Shown: positions 30,406 to 40,140 of the stretch, one piece after another
How positions within the stretch are numbered: position 1 is the first letter of the stretch
How the letters are laid out: every line of letters starts with the position of its first letter
Assembly (NCBI GenBank): GCA_947624555.1
Contig: CANQKW010000003.1
Coordinates: 62,001 to 126,000, forward strand
Direction of reading: 5' to 3'
Length of the DNA stretch: 64,000 bases
Source of the DNA: an uncultured Clostridia bacterium
Lineage (GTDB): Bacteria > Bacillota > Clostridia > Oscillospirales > Ruminococcaceae
The notes under the pieces: model-generated
Seen by the model: only the letters and a program-made list of their open reading frames with translations
Database searches by the model: none
What the model was told of the DNA's origin: nothing
Translations under genes and position numbers: made by a program

Positions 30406-30645
30406 ATGCCGAATATTAAATCCGCAAAAAAGAGAGTTTTGATTTCTGAGGCAAGATATGCAGCAAATAAGAGCGCAAAGTCTGCACTCAGAACTTCCAT
30501 TAAAAAGGCTCGTGAGGAAGGAGCAGACGCAGCAACGGTAAAAGCTGCCGTAGTAAGCGTTGACAAGGCAGCAGGCAAGGGTCTTATTCATAAGAACAAA
30601 GCGGCTCGCCTTAAATCTCAGCTCGCTAAGAAAGCGAACGCTTAA
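30406..30645 (+). CDS. rpsT: 30S ribosomal protein S20
   Basis: MPNIKSAKKRVLISEARYAANKSAKSALRTSIKKA; GGAGGTGA RBS; start downstream of the ORF-track start. Confidence 0.97.
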   Translation: MPNIKSAKKRVLISEARYAANKSAKSALRTSIKKAREEGADAATVKAAVVSVDKAAGKGLIHKNKAARLKSQLAKKANA

Positions 30646-30653
30646 GGATTTGA

Positions 30654-30688
30654 CTCCCACGGCTTATATGCTTGTGGGGGTTTTTTTT
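30654..30688 (+). terminator. intrinsic terminator after rpsT
   Basis: CTCCCAC ... GTGGGGG followed by T8. Confidence 0.8.
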
Positions 30689-30720
30689 AAAACGGCAGCT
30701 CAGGGACGGGGGTGTGAAAG

Positions 30721-31197
30721 ATGATACTGAAGGAAATTACCGATATAAACGAAATAGAGTCCGTGCTTGAAGAGGCAAAAATGTGCAGACTGGCGCTGTT
30801 CAACGGGGAAAAGCCGTACATAACACCTATGCTCTTCGGATACTGCCTTTCGGGGGGAAATCCCGAAATATATTTCCGCTGCGGAGAAAAAAATGAGATA
30901 ACAGAGCTTATCAAAAAGAACAACTCTGCCGCATTTGAAATTGATAAGCTGGGAGAAGTCTGCCCTCGCAAGGAAAATCCCTGCCTTGTTGAGGCTGTGT
31001 ATGAAAGCGTTGTGGGAACGGGTACGATCGAGGTCATAACCGGAATAGACAAAATCACGGGATTTAGTCATATTTTAAAGAAATACAACACAAATGCAGA
31101 ACATAATATCTCCGAACAGGTGCTGAACAGCTTTGCAGTGCTTAAACTCACGGTGACGGAAATTTGCTGCAAAAAGCAGTTTCAAGAGGAAAAATAA
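30721..31197 (+). CDS. pyridoxamine 5'-phosphate oxidase-like / NimA-type flavin-binding split-barrel protein
   Basis: MCRLALFNGEKPYITPMLFGYCLSGG...IYFRCG...AFEIDKLGE...ACxY-like AVYESVVGTGTIEVI. Confidence 0.8.
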   Translation: MILKEITDINEIESVLEEAKMCRLALFNGEKPYITPMLFGYCLSGGNPEIYFRCGEKNEITELIKKNNSAAFEIDKLGEVCPRKENPCLVEAVYESVVGTGTIEVITGIDKITGFSHILKKYNTNAEHNISEQVLNSFAVLKLTVTEICCKKQFQEEK

Positions 31198-33200
31198 TGA
31201 ATAAGCAAAATATCAAACACAAGCTCCGAGAGCTGCTTGACAACGAGGAATACGAGCTTATCGAAAAGTCCGTGACGGCTCTTCCCGACAGCCTTATAGA
31301 CGACGATATTCTCAATGTGCTTTGTTCGGCTTATTTCAATCTCAAAGAGTACAAAAAAGCTATCGCTCTGCTGGAGGGTCAGCGCAAGCGTCTGGACGAC
31401 GATTACAAGTGGCATTTTCGTATGGGTCTTGCGCTGTACAACGTTTCCTCCGACGAGGAATGCGAGGAAGACGACGAGCTGCGCAGAAATATCCTCGAAC
31501 GGGCAAAGGTGGAATTTGCAAGAGCTATGCACTTGTATCCGTCCGAACAGATACTGAATTCCGCTGACAGGTATATGGAGAAAATAGACAGCGCACTTGA
31601 CGAACTTGACGAAGAGGACGACAGGGAATTTGCACCCGAAATGTACGACGACGAGGAAATTGAGGCTATCGAGGAGCATATAAAAGAATATTTCGGGGAT
31701 TTTCCGACCGTTTTTCACGAGATTGTTTCTCCCGATATACATTGTGATATATACATAATTCCCCCGACAAAGGAAAAGGATTATTTTACGCTGGTCACTG
31801 TCGGAATGGGAGCGCATATTATGGACATTCCCGAAGAGCTTGACAGCGCAGAATACGGAAGAGCCGAACTTCTGATCTGCCTGCCCTCTTCCTGGAAGGT
31901 AGGAGAAAATACCGAAGAATGGTTCTGGCCGATAAGAACGCTCAAATCTCTGTCAAGACTGCCGATAAACTGCGAAACATGGTTGGGTTGGGGTCACTCA
32001 GTTGATAACGGGCAGTGCTTTGCCGAAAATACACAGCTTTGCGGCTCGCTGCTTGTTTATCCCGAAAACGTTGAACCGGGTGCAGATTACTGCCTGCTGC
32101 CGAACGGCGAAAGGGTAAATTTCTTCGAGGTAATTCCTATCTACCGTGAGGAAATGAGTTTCAAGCTTGACAACGACACGCAGGCTCTCCTTGAAATAAT
32201 GAACGGTATCTCGCATATTGTCGACATAAATAGAGAGAATGTCTGCGAGGGTTACACAAGAAAAGGATTTGTCGACTCTTCCTATGAACATTCGTCGAAA
32301 ATAACCGAAAAAAATCTTCCTGTCGAGGAAATAAACGGCTGTAATCATCTGGCGATATTTCTGCGATGGTGTATCGAACACGACTTGTACAATAAAGACT
32401 TTTTTGATAGCTTTTCCGATATTGCAGACGAGGTCAAAAAAGGAGAGATTACCGACCTTCGTCCTTTCATAAACGAATGTCTGGGCGGAGAATTGAACGA
32501 TAATCTTTTCAGATACCCCATAGGCTCTATGTTTGTGCAAAGATATTACAATTTCAATCAAATGTTTCCCGACATATTTTTTCCCGCAGATGTCGACGAA
32601 TGTGCCAAAGAGTATTTCGGTGAGGAAAAGTACAATTCCGAAGAATTTCAGGACGAGGCATATCTTTTCGTGCCGTTTGACGAGGATTACTATAAGCGTT
32701 TGTCAAAATACATAGAAAATGCGTACGAGATATTCTACTGCGAATTTACGGAGCATTACTATTACGACAAAAAAACCGCTGTAATGAGCGCCGAAAAATG
32801 CCTCGACTGCGAATGTATATTTCCCAAAGATCCCCAAAGCATTGTAAAAATACTGAAAGACAGCGAAAATCAGAATTTTTCCCCTCTGTTGCTTATCATT
32901 GACGACTTTTACGGGGAAAAAGACTGCACAGATGAGGAAGAGCTTGCACGTACGCTTTATTTTGGCAACGAGCCGTTCTTTATGCCGATAGTTGTCGCAA
33001 AAATGCCAAAAGACAGCCTTCCCGGCACATTCTCCGAGAAGAAAAAGTGTGTTTTAAGCTCAGACGAAATCAAATCTGGCAGCGAACGCCTGCGAAAGAA
33101 ATTCGGAGTAAAACCTGCGGTATTGGGATTATCGGAAAACGGCTGTTCGCTTATGCTGCCGCAGGACAACGGAGATTACCTCTTGCTGAAAGGAGAATAA
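31197..33200 (+). CDS. TPR-like plus suppressor-of-fused (SUFU)-domain protein
   Basis: N-terminal TPR-like helices; middle HCDIYIIPPTKEKDYFTLVTVGMGAHIMDIPEE...ELLICLPSSWK...WPIRTLKSLSRLP...GWGHSV resembles SUFU domain; start overlaps preceding stop (TAATG). Confidence 0.72.
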   Translation: MNKQNIKHKLRELLDNEEYELIEKSVTALPDSLIDDDILNVLCSAYFNLKEYKKAIALLEGQRKRLDDDYKWHFRMGLALYNVSSDEECEEDDELRRNILERAKVEFARAMHLYPSEQILNSADRYMEKIDSALDELDEEDDREFAPEMYDDEEIEAIEEHIKEYFGDFPTVFHEIVSPDIHCDIYIIPPTKEKDYFTLVTVGMGAHIMDIPEELDSAEYGRAELLICLPSSWKVGENTEEWFWPIRTLKSLSRLPINCETWLGWGHSVDNGQCFAENTQLCGSLLVYPENVEPGADYCLLPNGERVNFFEVIPIYREEMSFKLDNDTQALLEIMNGISHIVDINRENVCEGYTRKGFVDSSYEHSSKITEKNLPVEEINGCNHLAIFLRWCIEHDLYNKDFFDSFSDIADEVKKGEITDLRPFINECLGGELNDNLFRYPIGSMFVQRYYNFNQMFPDIFFPADVDECAKEYFGEEKYNSEEFQDEAYLFVPFDEDYYKRLSKYIENAYEIFYCEFTEHYYYDKKTAVMSAEKCLDCECIFPKDPQSIVKILKDSENQNFSPLLLIIDDFYGEKDCTDEEELARTLYFGNEPFFMPIVVAKMPKDSLPGTFSEKKKCVLSSDEIKSGSERLRKKFGVKPAVLGLSENGCSLMLPQDNGDYLLLKGE

Positions 33201-33201
33201 T

Positions 33202-33789
33202 ATGACCGAAAAGGAAGAGTTTATCTCAATATTCAAGGAAAATATCAAGCGAGAGGGTGCGGACAAACTCCTGGACTTTCTGGAGAATAAAAGTGATTTT
33301 TTCACTGCTCCTGCGTCAACACGCTATCATAATGCCTTTGAGGGCGGATTGCTAAGACATTCTCTTAATGTGTACAAATGCCTTTGCGCCTATCTCGAAA
33401 GAGGAAGAGTAAAGGACGTTTATAAGCTCGAAGCGAGTGCGGAAACGATAGCCGTTACGGCTCTTCTGCACGATTTGTGCAAGGTCAATATCTATCGTGT
33501 TTCCTACCGAAATTCCAAGAACGAACAAACGGGACAATGGGAGAAAGTGCCTTATTATGAGATCTGCGACAATCTCCCGTATGGTCACGGCGAAAAAAGC
33601 GTTTATATGATAAGCGGATTTATGCGGCTTACCCGCGAGGAGGCTATGGCGATACGCTGGCATATGGGTTTTTCGGGCACCGAGGATAAAAACACTATCG
33701 GCAGAGCTTTGGAAAAATTTCCGCTGGCTTTCGCACTGTCGGTGGCAGATATGGAGGCAAGCTATTTCCTCGAAGGGAGCGAAAATTAG
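33202..33789 (+). CDS. HD-domain hydrolase
   Basis: HNAFEGGLLRHSLNVYKC...ALLHDLCKVN...HGEKSVYMISGF...IRWHMG. Confidence 0.82.
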   Translation: MTEKEEFISIFKENIKREGADKLLDFLENKSDFFTAPASTRYHNAFEGGLLRHSLNVYKCLCAYLERGRVKDVYKLEASAETIAVTALLHDLCKVNIYRVSYRNSKNEQTGQWEKVPYYEICDNLPYGHGEKSVYMISGFMRLTREEAMAIRWHMGFSGTEDKNTIGRALEKFPLAFALSVADMEASYFLEGSEN

Positions 33790-33965
33790 CTTTTTCTTTC
33801 AAAAAGAAAAAGCCTGCGGTTTATCGGAGCTTTGCCCCGAACCCCTGTTGGCAATTGACAAAGTGCACGAAAAAAGTTTTTTGAAAAGTCCGGAGAAACT
33901 TTTTTTCAAAAAAGTTTCTTCGGTGGGGTGTGGGGCGACGCCCCACAGCGTCCAAAAGCGCTAAA
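33790..33965. repeat. hairpin-rich intergenic element (putative interspersed repeat)
   Basis: Contains stacked inverted repeats: TTTTTCTTTC/GAAAAAG, GAAACTTTTTTTCAAAAAAGTTTC, and TGTGGGGCG a CGCCCCACA. Confidence 0.6.
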
Positions 33966-34015
33966 ATGGCGTGGGGGAAAACAAGAAATAAAGCGATTTT
34001 TACGGAGGGTTACAT

Positions 34016-35032
34016 ATGATAAATAAAATCAGAAAAGCGATAGTTTCGGTTATTTTGTCCGCAGCGACTCTTTTTAGCCTGTCGACAGCGGCATTCTCCG
34101 AAACGTATATGGGCGACGTCAACGGCGACGGAAAAGTAAATTCGCTTGACGCTCTTGGTATACTTAAATGGCGCACAGGCAAGGGCACTATAGACCAAAG
34201 CGTCGCTGACTATAACCATGACGGAAAAATCAACGCCTCGGACGCTCTGGCTATACTCAAGGACAGCGCAGCAGGGGTACATCATTCAAGCTCAGGCGAG
34301 TCACAGCTCACCGAAAACAAATACTACTACTCCACGCTCACCAAAGAGGAGAAATCAATATACAGCAATATAGTAACCGCTATACAAAACTTCGACGAAA
34401 AAGCATATTTCCCCAATTTTGACTACTATTCGGGTGTTTCAACGCTCAATAAGATTTTTCAGCTTGTAAAGTACGAAAACCCCGATCTGTTTTACGCCAG
34501 CAGCAATTCGTGGAGCTACGGCTCTTACAATTCTACAAGCTACATTGTTCCAAAATATACTCTTACGAAAACTCAGGCAAATAATATGAAGAAAAAGCTC
34601 GACGAAAAAGCAGACGCTATCCTCAAAAAGGCATCGAATGCCGCTGACGATAAAGAACGAGCAAGAATTATCCACGATGAGATAATCAATATGACAAGGT
34701 ACCGTGTCGATTACAACGATCGTTCCAACGCCGAGGCGGACGGTCCGCTCCTTAAAGGATATGCACGCTGCGAGGGTTATGCGAGAGCGTTTGCATACGT
34801 TGCACAAAAAGCCGGAATACAAACTATCTGCGTTACAAATACCCAGCATATGTGGAATATGATAAATCTTGACGGAAAATGGTATCACGTAGACCTTACA
34901 TTTGACGACCCTATCGGTGCAGGTGATATTCTCAATCACAATTACTTCTGCGTAGACGACAGCGTTCTTGCGGCAGAGGGAAGAAGAGTAACCGCAAATA
35001 TGCCTTATCCGACAAATCTCAGAAAAGAATAA
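34016..35032 (+). CDS. secreted dockerin type I + transglutaminase-like protein
   Basis: Signal peptide; paired calcium-binding motifs GDVNGDGKVNSLDALGILKW / ADYNHDGKINASDALAILK; transglutaminase-like core GYARCEGYARAFAYVAQKAGI...THQ-like TQHMWNMINLDGKWYHVDLTFDDP. Confidence 0.9.
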   Translation: MINKIRKAIVSVILSAATLFSLSTAAFSETYMGDVNGDGKVNSLDALGILKWRTGKGTIDQSVADYNHDGKINASDALAILKDSAAGVHHSSSGESQLTENKYYYSTLTKEEKSIYSNIVTAIQNFDEKAYFPNFDYYSGVSTLNKIFQLVKYENPDLFYASSNSWSYGSYNSTSYIVPKYTLTKTQANNMKKKLDEKADAILKKASNAADDKERARIIHDEIINMTRYRVDYNDRSNAEADGPLLKGYARCEGYARAFAYVAQKAGIQTICVTNTQHMWNMINLDGKWYHVDLTFDDPIGAGDILNHNYFCVDDSVLAAEGRRVTANMPYPTNLRKE

Positions 35033-35036
35033 TAAC

Positions 35037-35067
35037 AAAAATCCCTGCGTTTGCAGGGATTTTTTTA
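35037..35067. terminator. intrinsic terminator between convergent dockerin and nifU-like genes
   Basis: ATCCCTGC gttt GCAGGGAT plus T-run. Confidence 0.9.
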
Positions 35068-35505
35068 TGCATCACAATGCCCACAGCTTTCGCAGTCGGG
35101 GAATTGGGAGTGGTCGTATTCAATGCCGTTTTTGTCGTAATAATCCTTCAAAGCGGATTTTATCGCCTCTTCGGCTAAAACAGAACAGTGCAGCTTGTGT
35201 GCAGGCAGTCCGTCAAGAGCCTCGACTACCGCCTTGTTTGTGAGCGACAAAGCCTCTGAAACGGGCTTGCCCTTGATAAGCTCGGTTGCCATTGAACTTG
35301 ATGCTATTGCGCTGCCGCAGCCGAACGTTTCAAATTTCACATCTGAAATAATACCGTCATCTATCTTCAGATAGATTTTCATAATGTCGCCGCATTTTGC
35401 ATTTCCGACCTCGCCTATACCGTCTGCGTTTTCTATCGTTCCGACATTTCTGGGATTGCGGAAATGGTCCATAACCTTTTCACTGTAAAGAGCCAAATCA
35501 AACAC
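35065..35505 (-). CDS. iron-sulfur cluster scaffold protein NifU/IscU family
   Basis: YSEKVMDHFRNPRNVG...GNAKCGDIMKIYLKI...FETFGCGSAIASSSMATELIKGK...KLHCSVLAEEAIKSAL. Confidence 0.95.
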   Translation of the reverse strand: MFDLALYSEKVMDHFRNPRNVGTIENADGIGEVGNAKCGDIMKIYLKIDDGIISDVKFETFGCGSAIASSSMATELIKGKPVSEALSLTNKAVVEALDGLPAHKLHCSVLAEEAIKSALKDYYDKNGIEYDHSQFPDCESCGHCDA

Positions 35506-35512
35506 CTCTCAA

Positions 35513-36703
35513 TCATTTTATTATAAATTCCCGTTTTCCGTTTATAAGGTCATTCCATACGGGAGAAATGCTCCTTAAATATTCAACGACTTCTTTTACC
35601 GATTTTATGATATAGTCCGCCTCCTCTTCTGTGTTTTCTTCCGACAGCGAAAGCCGCAATGACCCGTGTGCAACGTCGTGTACCCTTCCTATTGCGAGAA
35701 GAACGTGACTGGGGTCAAGAGAACCCGAAGTACACGCAGAACCCGACGACGCACATACGCCCTTGTCGTCAAGGAGCAGCAGCAAAGACTCTCCCTCAAT
35801 GCCCTCAAAGCAGAAATTTATATTACCGGGAAGTCTTTTTTCAGCGTCACCGTTGAGTATGGAATGTGGGATTTCCGATATTCCTGCAATGATCCTGTCA
35901 CGCAAAGCCGAAATTTTTTTCGCATTTTCGTCAATATGACTGCAAGCGTCCTCAAGAGCCGCCGCCATTCCCATAACAGCAGGAATATTTTCCGTTCCGG
36001 CACGCTTTCCTCTTTCCTGTGCGCCGCCTTCTATGAGATTAGTAAGCGCTATGCCCTTTTTCGCATAAAGAACGCCTGCTCCCTTTGGTCCGTGAAATTT
36101 ATGCGCAGACAGGGACAGCATATCTATATTCTGTTCTTTTACATCAATACGGATATGACCTGCCGCCTGGACTGCGTCCGTGTGGAAAAGCACTCCCCTT
36201 TCACGGCAAATTTGACCTATTTCCTTTATCGGCTGGATTGTGCCTATCTCGTTGTTGGCAAACATAACAGTAACAAGGCAGGTATCGTCACGGACAGCGT
36301 CCGCCACCTGTTCGGGAAGAACTATACCGTTTTCGTGCACATCGAGCAGGGTAACTTCAAAACCCTCCTTTTCAAGCTTGTTCAGCGTATGAAGAACAGC
36401 GTGATGTTCAAAAGCGGTTGAAATGATATGCTTTTTGCCTTTCTTCTCTCCGATACGAGCCGCTGATATTATCGCCTGATTATCCGCCTCGCTGCCGCCC
36501 GAAGTAAACGTTATCTCCTTTGCCTCACAGCCAAGCTGTTTAGCTATTCTGCTGCGTGCATTAACGAGCGCCTCGTCCGCTTTCTGTCCTACAGAATGCA
36601 GGCTTGAAGGATTTCCGTATATCACATCAAAATACGGCAGCATAGCGTCTATAGCCGATTTACTCATTTTTGTGGTTGCTGCGTTGTCAGCGTATATATG
36701 CAT
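35513..36703 (-). CDS. cysteine desulfurase NifS/IscS family
   Basis: [72 protein letters not shown]. Confidence 0.96.
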   Translation of the reverse strand: MHIYADNAATTKMSKSAIDAMLPYFDVIYGNPSSLHSVGQKADEALVNARSRIAKQLGCEAKEITFTSGGSEADNQAIISAARIGEKKGKKHIISTAFEHHAVLHTLNKLEKEGFEVTLLDVHENGIVLPEQVADAVRDDTCLVTVMFANNEIGTIQPIKEIGQICRERGVLFHTDAVQAAGHIRIDVKEQNIDMLSLSAHKFHGPKGAGVLYAKKGIALTNLIEGGAQERGKRAGTENIPAVMGMAAALEDACSHIDENAKKISALRDRIIAGISEIPHSILNGDAEKRLPGNINFCFEGIEGESLLLLLDDKGVCASSGSACTSGSLDPSHVLLAIGRVHDVAHGSLRLSLSEENTEEEADYIIKSVKEVVEYLRSISPVWNDLINGKREFIIK

Positions 36704-36725
36704 TTTTATCCCCCTTTAATTCATA

Positions 36726-36784
36726 TACCTATTTAGTAGGTAGGTCATTGTATTAAGTATAGCACTATTTATCTGTTTTGTCAA
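36726..36784 (-). promoter_or_regulatory. nifS promoter with downstream inverted-repeat operator
   Basis: Minus-strand TTGACA (36784-36779), 17-nt spacer, TATACT (36761-36756); perfect inverted repeat TACCTA tttag TAGGTA at 36726-36742. Confidence 0.7.
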
Positions 36785-36872
36785 TAGGTAAATGATAATT
36801 TTTCAAGATTTTTACGGTATATGCTCCCTGTACAAGGCATATAAATTTAAAAAAATCTGAAAAGGAGCATTT

Positions 36873-38015
36873 ATGAAGAAACTAATATGTCTTGTATTCA
36901 GCTTTATAACGCTGTTTGCGATTGATATGCCATCTTTTGCCGCAACAGAGCCTGTCGGTTCTTCCGCAAAAGCCGAAATACTTTACGAGGCAGACACGGG
37001 GCAGATACTTTACTCGAAGAACGCAGACGAAAAGCTGCCTATAGCGTCTGTTACAAAAACAATGTCGCTGCTTTTATGGGCGGAGGCTATCGAAGAAGGC
37101 AAGCTTTCCCTTGAAGAAAAAGTAAGGGTTTCGGGCGAGGCGTCGGGTACAGAGGGTTCGACTATCTGGCTTGAAATAGGCGAGGAAATGACCGCTGCGG
37201 AGCTGCTTGAGGCAGTAATCATCTCCTCTGCGAACGATGCCTGCAAGGCTCTTGCGGAACATCTGTCGGGCAGCGAGGCGGATTTTGTCAAGCTGATGAA
37301 CAAGCGCGCCAAAGAGTTGGGTATGAACTCCACACGATACAAAAACTGCACGGGACTTGACGAAAACGGGCATTATTCCTCTGCGAACGATACGGCAATA
37401 GTCACCGCAGAGCTTATGAAACACAAGGTCTATCAAGGCTGGTTTCTTACAAGACTGGACTACCTTAGAGGCGGCGGAACGCAGCTTGTAAACACAAACA
37501 AGCTCATCCTCACCTATAACGGCATTTTAGGCGGCAAAACAGGCACAACAGACGCCGCAGGCTGCTGCCTTACGGTCTGCGCCGAAAGAAACAATATGCG
37601 TCTTGTTGCGGTAGCTTTGGGGTGCGGTGACGATGACGAGCGCTTTGACGTGTGCAAAGGACTGCTCGATTACGGATTTCAAGGTTTTGAGCTTTTTACT
37701 CCCGAAATAGATTTCAACAAGCTTAAACCGATAAAAGTAACGCACGGCGTTCTTTCGGAAACAGTGCCTATAGTAAAAAAACAGGGCGGTCAATGCGTTA
37801 TCAGAAAAGGCAGGTCAAATGACGTGAAATACGAATATTCCTTTGTGGAAGGGCTTGACGCTCCCGTAGAAATCGGGCAGTTTACGGGAGAATATCTGGT
37901 AACGCTTGACGGAGCAGAGGTCTACCGTTCGGATATAGTCGCAAAAGAGGACATTCCCAGAATGAATTTCTGGCTCTGCCTGCAAAAGCTGTTTATGGAG
38001 ATAATCTCAATGTGA
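36873..38015 (+). CDS. D-alanyl-D-alanine carboxypeptidase (penicillin-binding protein, S11 family)
   Basis: Signal peptide; LPIASVTKTMS (SxxK), SSANDACKALAE (SxN), GGKTGTTDAAG (KTG). Confidence 0.95.
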   Translation: MKKLICLVFSFITLFAIDMPSFAATEPVGSSAKAEILYEADTGQILYSKNADEKLPIASVTKTMSLLLWAEAIEEGKLSLEEKVRVSGEASGTEGSTIWLEIGEEMTAAELLEAVIISSANDACKALAEHLSGSEADFVKLMNKRAKELGMNSTRYKNCTGLDENGHYSSANDTAIVTAELMKHKVYQGWFLTRLDYLRGGGTQLVNTNKLILTYNGILGGKTGTTDAAGCCLTVCAERNNMRLVAVALGCGDDDERFDVCKGLLDYGFQGFELFTPEIDFNKLKPIKVTHGVLSETVPIVKKQGGQCVIRKGRSNDVKYEYSFVEGLDAPVEIGQFTGEYLVTLDGAEVYRSDIVAKEDIPRMNFWLCLQKLFMEIISM

Positions 38016-38020
38016 AAAAA

Positions 38021-39184
38021 TTACATTCTCAGAGCGTCGGCAGGGCTTAATTTTGCGGCTTTTGCGGCAGGATAAGCGCCAAAGCCTGCTCCCAAAAAAG
38101 CGGCGGTGACTGCAGAAATTATCAGAGAGGGCAAATCTGCGGAAAAAGGCACTCCCAACACGGCACAGCCGATAAACGAAACCGCAAGTCCCGGAACAAT
38201 GCCGCCTATGCTCCCCAACAAAGTAAGAATGACACTTTCGGCAAGAAATTCTCCCATAATATCACGCCCCCGTGCACCGATAGCCTTTTTTATGCCTATT
38301 TCACGGGTGCGCTCTCCTACGCTCATCATCATTGAAGTCATCACCGAAATACCCGATACCACGAGAGAAATGCCTGCCGTGAGAGAAAGCGCAGTCGTTA
38401 CAGTCGAGAGAATGCTTTCAAGACTGCTCTTCTGAGAAAGAAGATTGTTGCAGATATACCCGTCAACGTGACCGTTCTTTTTATCGAGAGCGTCAGTCAC
38501 AGATTTCACGGGAAAATCATCTCCCGAAACCTTTACCGCAATTTTGTCGTAAGTCGTTCTTCCACAAAGGGTCTGCATTGTCGTTATCGGGATATACATA
38601 AATTCGGGCATTATATTCGTGAGCATTCCCTGCAAAGACGACAGACCCGATTTTGCTACCCCTATTATCGTAAATTCGTGGTATTTTTTGCCCAGAAAAA
38701 TTTTAAGCTTTTTTCCCGTAATGTCACTTCGTCCATAAGCCTCCAGAGCGAATTGCTCGTCAATGACACAGACTTTCGACAGCGACGCCGAGTCGGAATT
38801 GCTGATAAGTCTACCGTGGATTGCCTCAAGAGAAATAAGCTTGTCAGCGGACTTGTCCACGCCCCATACGTAACAGTTAAGCCGCCTGTCAAGCATTTTT
38901 GCCTCAGTAACGCTTGCCATAAGCGGCATAGCGTCTGTCACGCCGTCAATTTTCTTCAGCTCTTCCACGTCTTTGTCCGTAAGAGTAACGGAAACCGTCA
39001 AATCCGACGCTTGTACAAGCAAAGTATCAACTCCCATTGAAACAAGAGTTGAGCCGACCTGCTCCGTGCCGACAGCGCCGACAGTTGAAATAAGCGTTAC
39101 CGAAAAAACTCCTACGGCTATACCTGTCATTGTAAGCAGAGAACGTGTTTTTGCTCTGAATATGTTTTTCAGGATTTTCAGCAT
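38021..39184 (-). CDS. MacB/FtsX-type ABC transporter permease
   Basis: N-terminal TRSLLTMTGIAVGVFSVTLI; MMMSVGERTREIGIKKAIGARGRDIMGEFLAESVILTLLGSIGGI. Confidence 0.9.
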   Translation of the reverse strand: MLKILKNIFRAKTRSLLTMTGIAVGVFSVTLISTVGAVGTEQVGSTLVSMGVDTLLVQASDLTVSVTLTDKDVEELKKIDGVTDAMPLMASVTEAKMLDRRLNCYVWGVDKSADKLISLEAIHGRLISNSDSASLSKVCVIDEQFALEAYGRSDITGKKLKIFLGKKYHEFTIIGVAKSGLSSLQGMLTNIMPEFMYIPITTMQTLCGRTTYDKIAVKVSGDDFPVKSVTDALDKKNGHVDGYICNNLLSQKSSLESILSTVTTALSLTAGISLVVSGISVMTSMMMSVGERTREIGIKKAIGARGRDIMGEFLAESVILTLLGSIGGIVPGLAVSFIGCAVLGVPFSADLPSLIISAVTAAFLGAGFGAYPAAKAAKLSPADALRM

Positions 39185-40140
39185 TTTACGCCCTCAACTC
39201 TTATATATTTCTTCCCTGCAACAGCTTTTGGGTCGGCAAAAATCTCGTCCTCACGGGAAACCCCAGAACGTATCTCCGTACTGTCGGAAAACTCCTCGCC
39301 CGTGAGGATATTTCTGCGGACAGCCATGCCGTTTTCGTAAACATAAACGTATTCTCCCTGCTCGTCCTGCTCTATTGCGGAATACGGAAGAGTTATGATT
39401 TCCTTTTCATCGGAAAGAATGACCGAAACATCGGCGGAAAGTCCCGATTTAAACCGTTTATCGGGAACATTCGGCGTTATTCTCATATCAACGACCGTTT
39501 CAAGTACAGCACCGTTATACTGACTGTGCGCCGCAGAGGCTATCCCTGTCACTTTCCCGAAAAAAACCTCGTCGAGATAAGCCGCAGGCGTAAACATAAC
39601 GTCCTGACCTAACTCGATTTTGGCAATATCCAGCTCGCTGACAGCGGCGGTAATGCCGATTTCCTCGCCCTGTGAAACGGTCACTATTGCTGTGCCGCTT
39701 TGAACTGCGCTGCCGCTTTTGCACACGGAAATGACCCTGCCCGAACAATTCGCCGTGATTTTTTCGGGAATAAGCGCAGCCGCCGACTGCAAATCAGTCG
39801 CAGAAAAACCCAAGAGATTTTTTCTGCCTACGTTTTCAATAAATTCCGCTGAGGCTTTTCTGTCAACGACAGCAACTGTATCTCCCACGGAAATGCTGTC
39901 GCCCTCTTCAACGAGGAGCCGTTCTATGACAACGGGGAGTGCGCAGGTAATATCGCACTCATCGGAGTAGGAAAAGCTGCCGCTGCCCTTTACGGTTTCG
40001 CAGAAATTTCTCACAGACGGAGAAAAAACAGCGCACACGGGAGCGCTGCTCTCGATTATTTTCGGCAGCAATGCAGGAACAAGTGCCGCTGCAAGTAAAA
40101 AAACAGCCGCCGCCGCAAAAATTCTCTTCATATGGTTCAA
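39178..40140 (-). CDS. MacA/HlyD-type efflux periplasmic-adaptor-like protein
   Basis: N-terminal TM; ALPVVIERLLVEEGDSISVGDTVAVVDR lipoyl-like half; GRVISVCKSGSAVQSGTAIVTVS; overlaps permease start. Confidence 0.82.
   Translation of the reverse strand: MNHMKRIFAAAAVFLLAAALVPALLPKIIESSAPVCAVFSPSVRNFCETVKGSGSFSYSDECDITCALPVVIERLLVEEGDSISVGDTVAVVDRKASAEFIENVGRKNLLGFSATDLQSAAALIPEKITANCSGRVISVCKSGSAVQSGTAIVTVSQGEEIGITAAVSELDIAKIELGQDVMFTPAAYLDEVFFGKVTGIASAAHSQYNGAVLETVVDMRITPNVPDKRFKSGLSADVSVILSDEKEIITLPYSAIEQDEQGEYVYVYENGMAVRRNILTGEEFSDSTEIRSGVSREDEIFADPKAVAGKKYIRVEGVKC

Noticed and set aside
33922-33952. Possible tRNA or other structured RNA gene at the TGTGGGGCG/CGCCCCACA palindrome
   Set aside because: No cloverleaf, anticodon arm or T-loop (GTTCRA) signature; better treated as a hairpin repeat.
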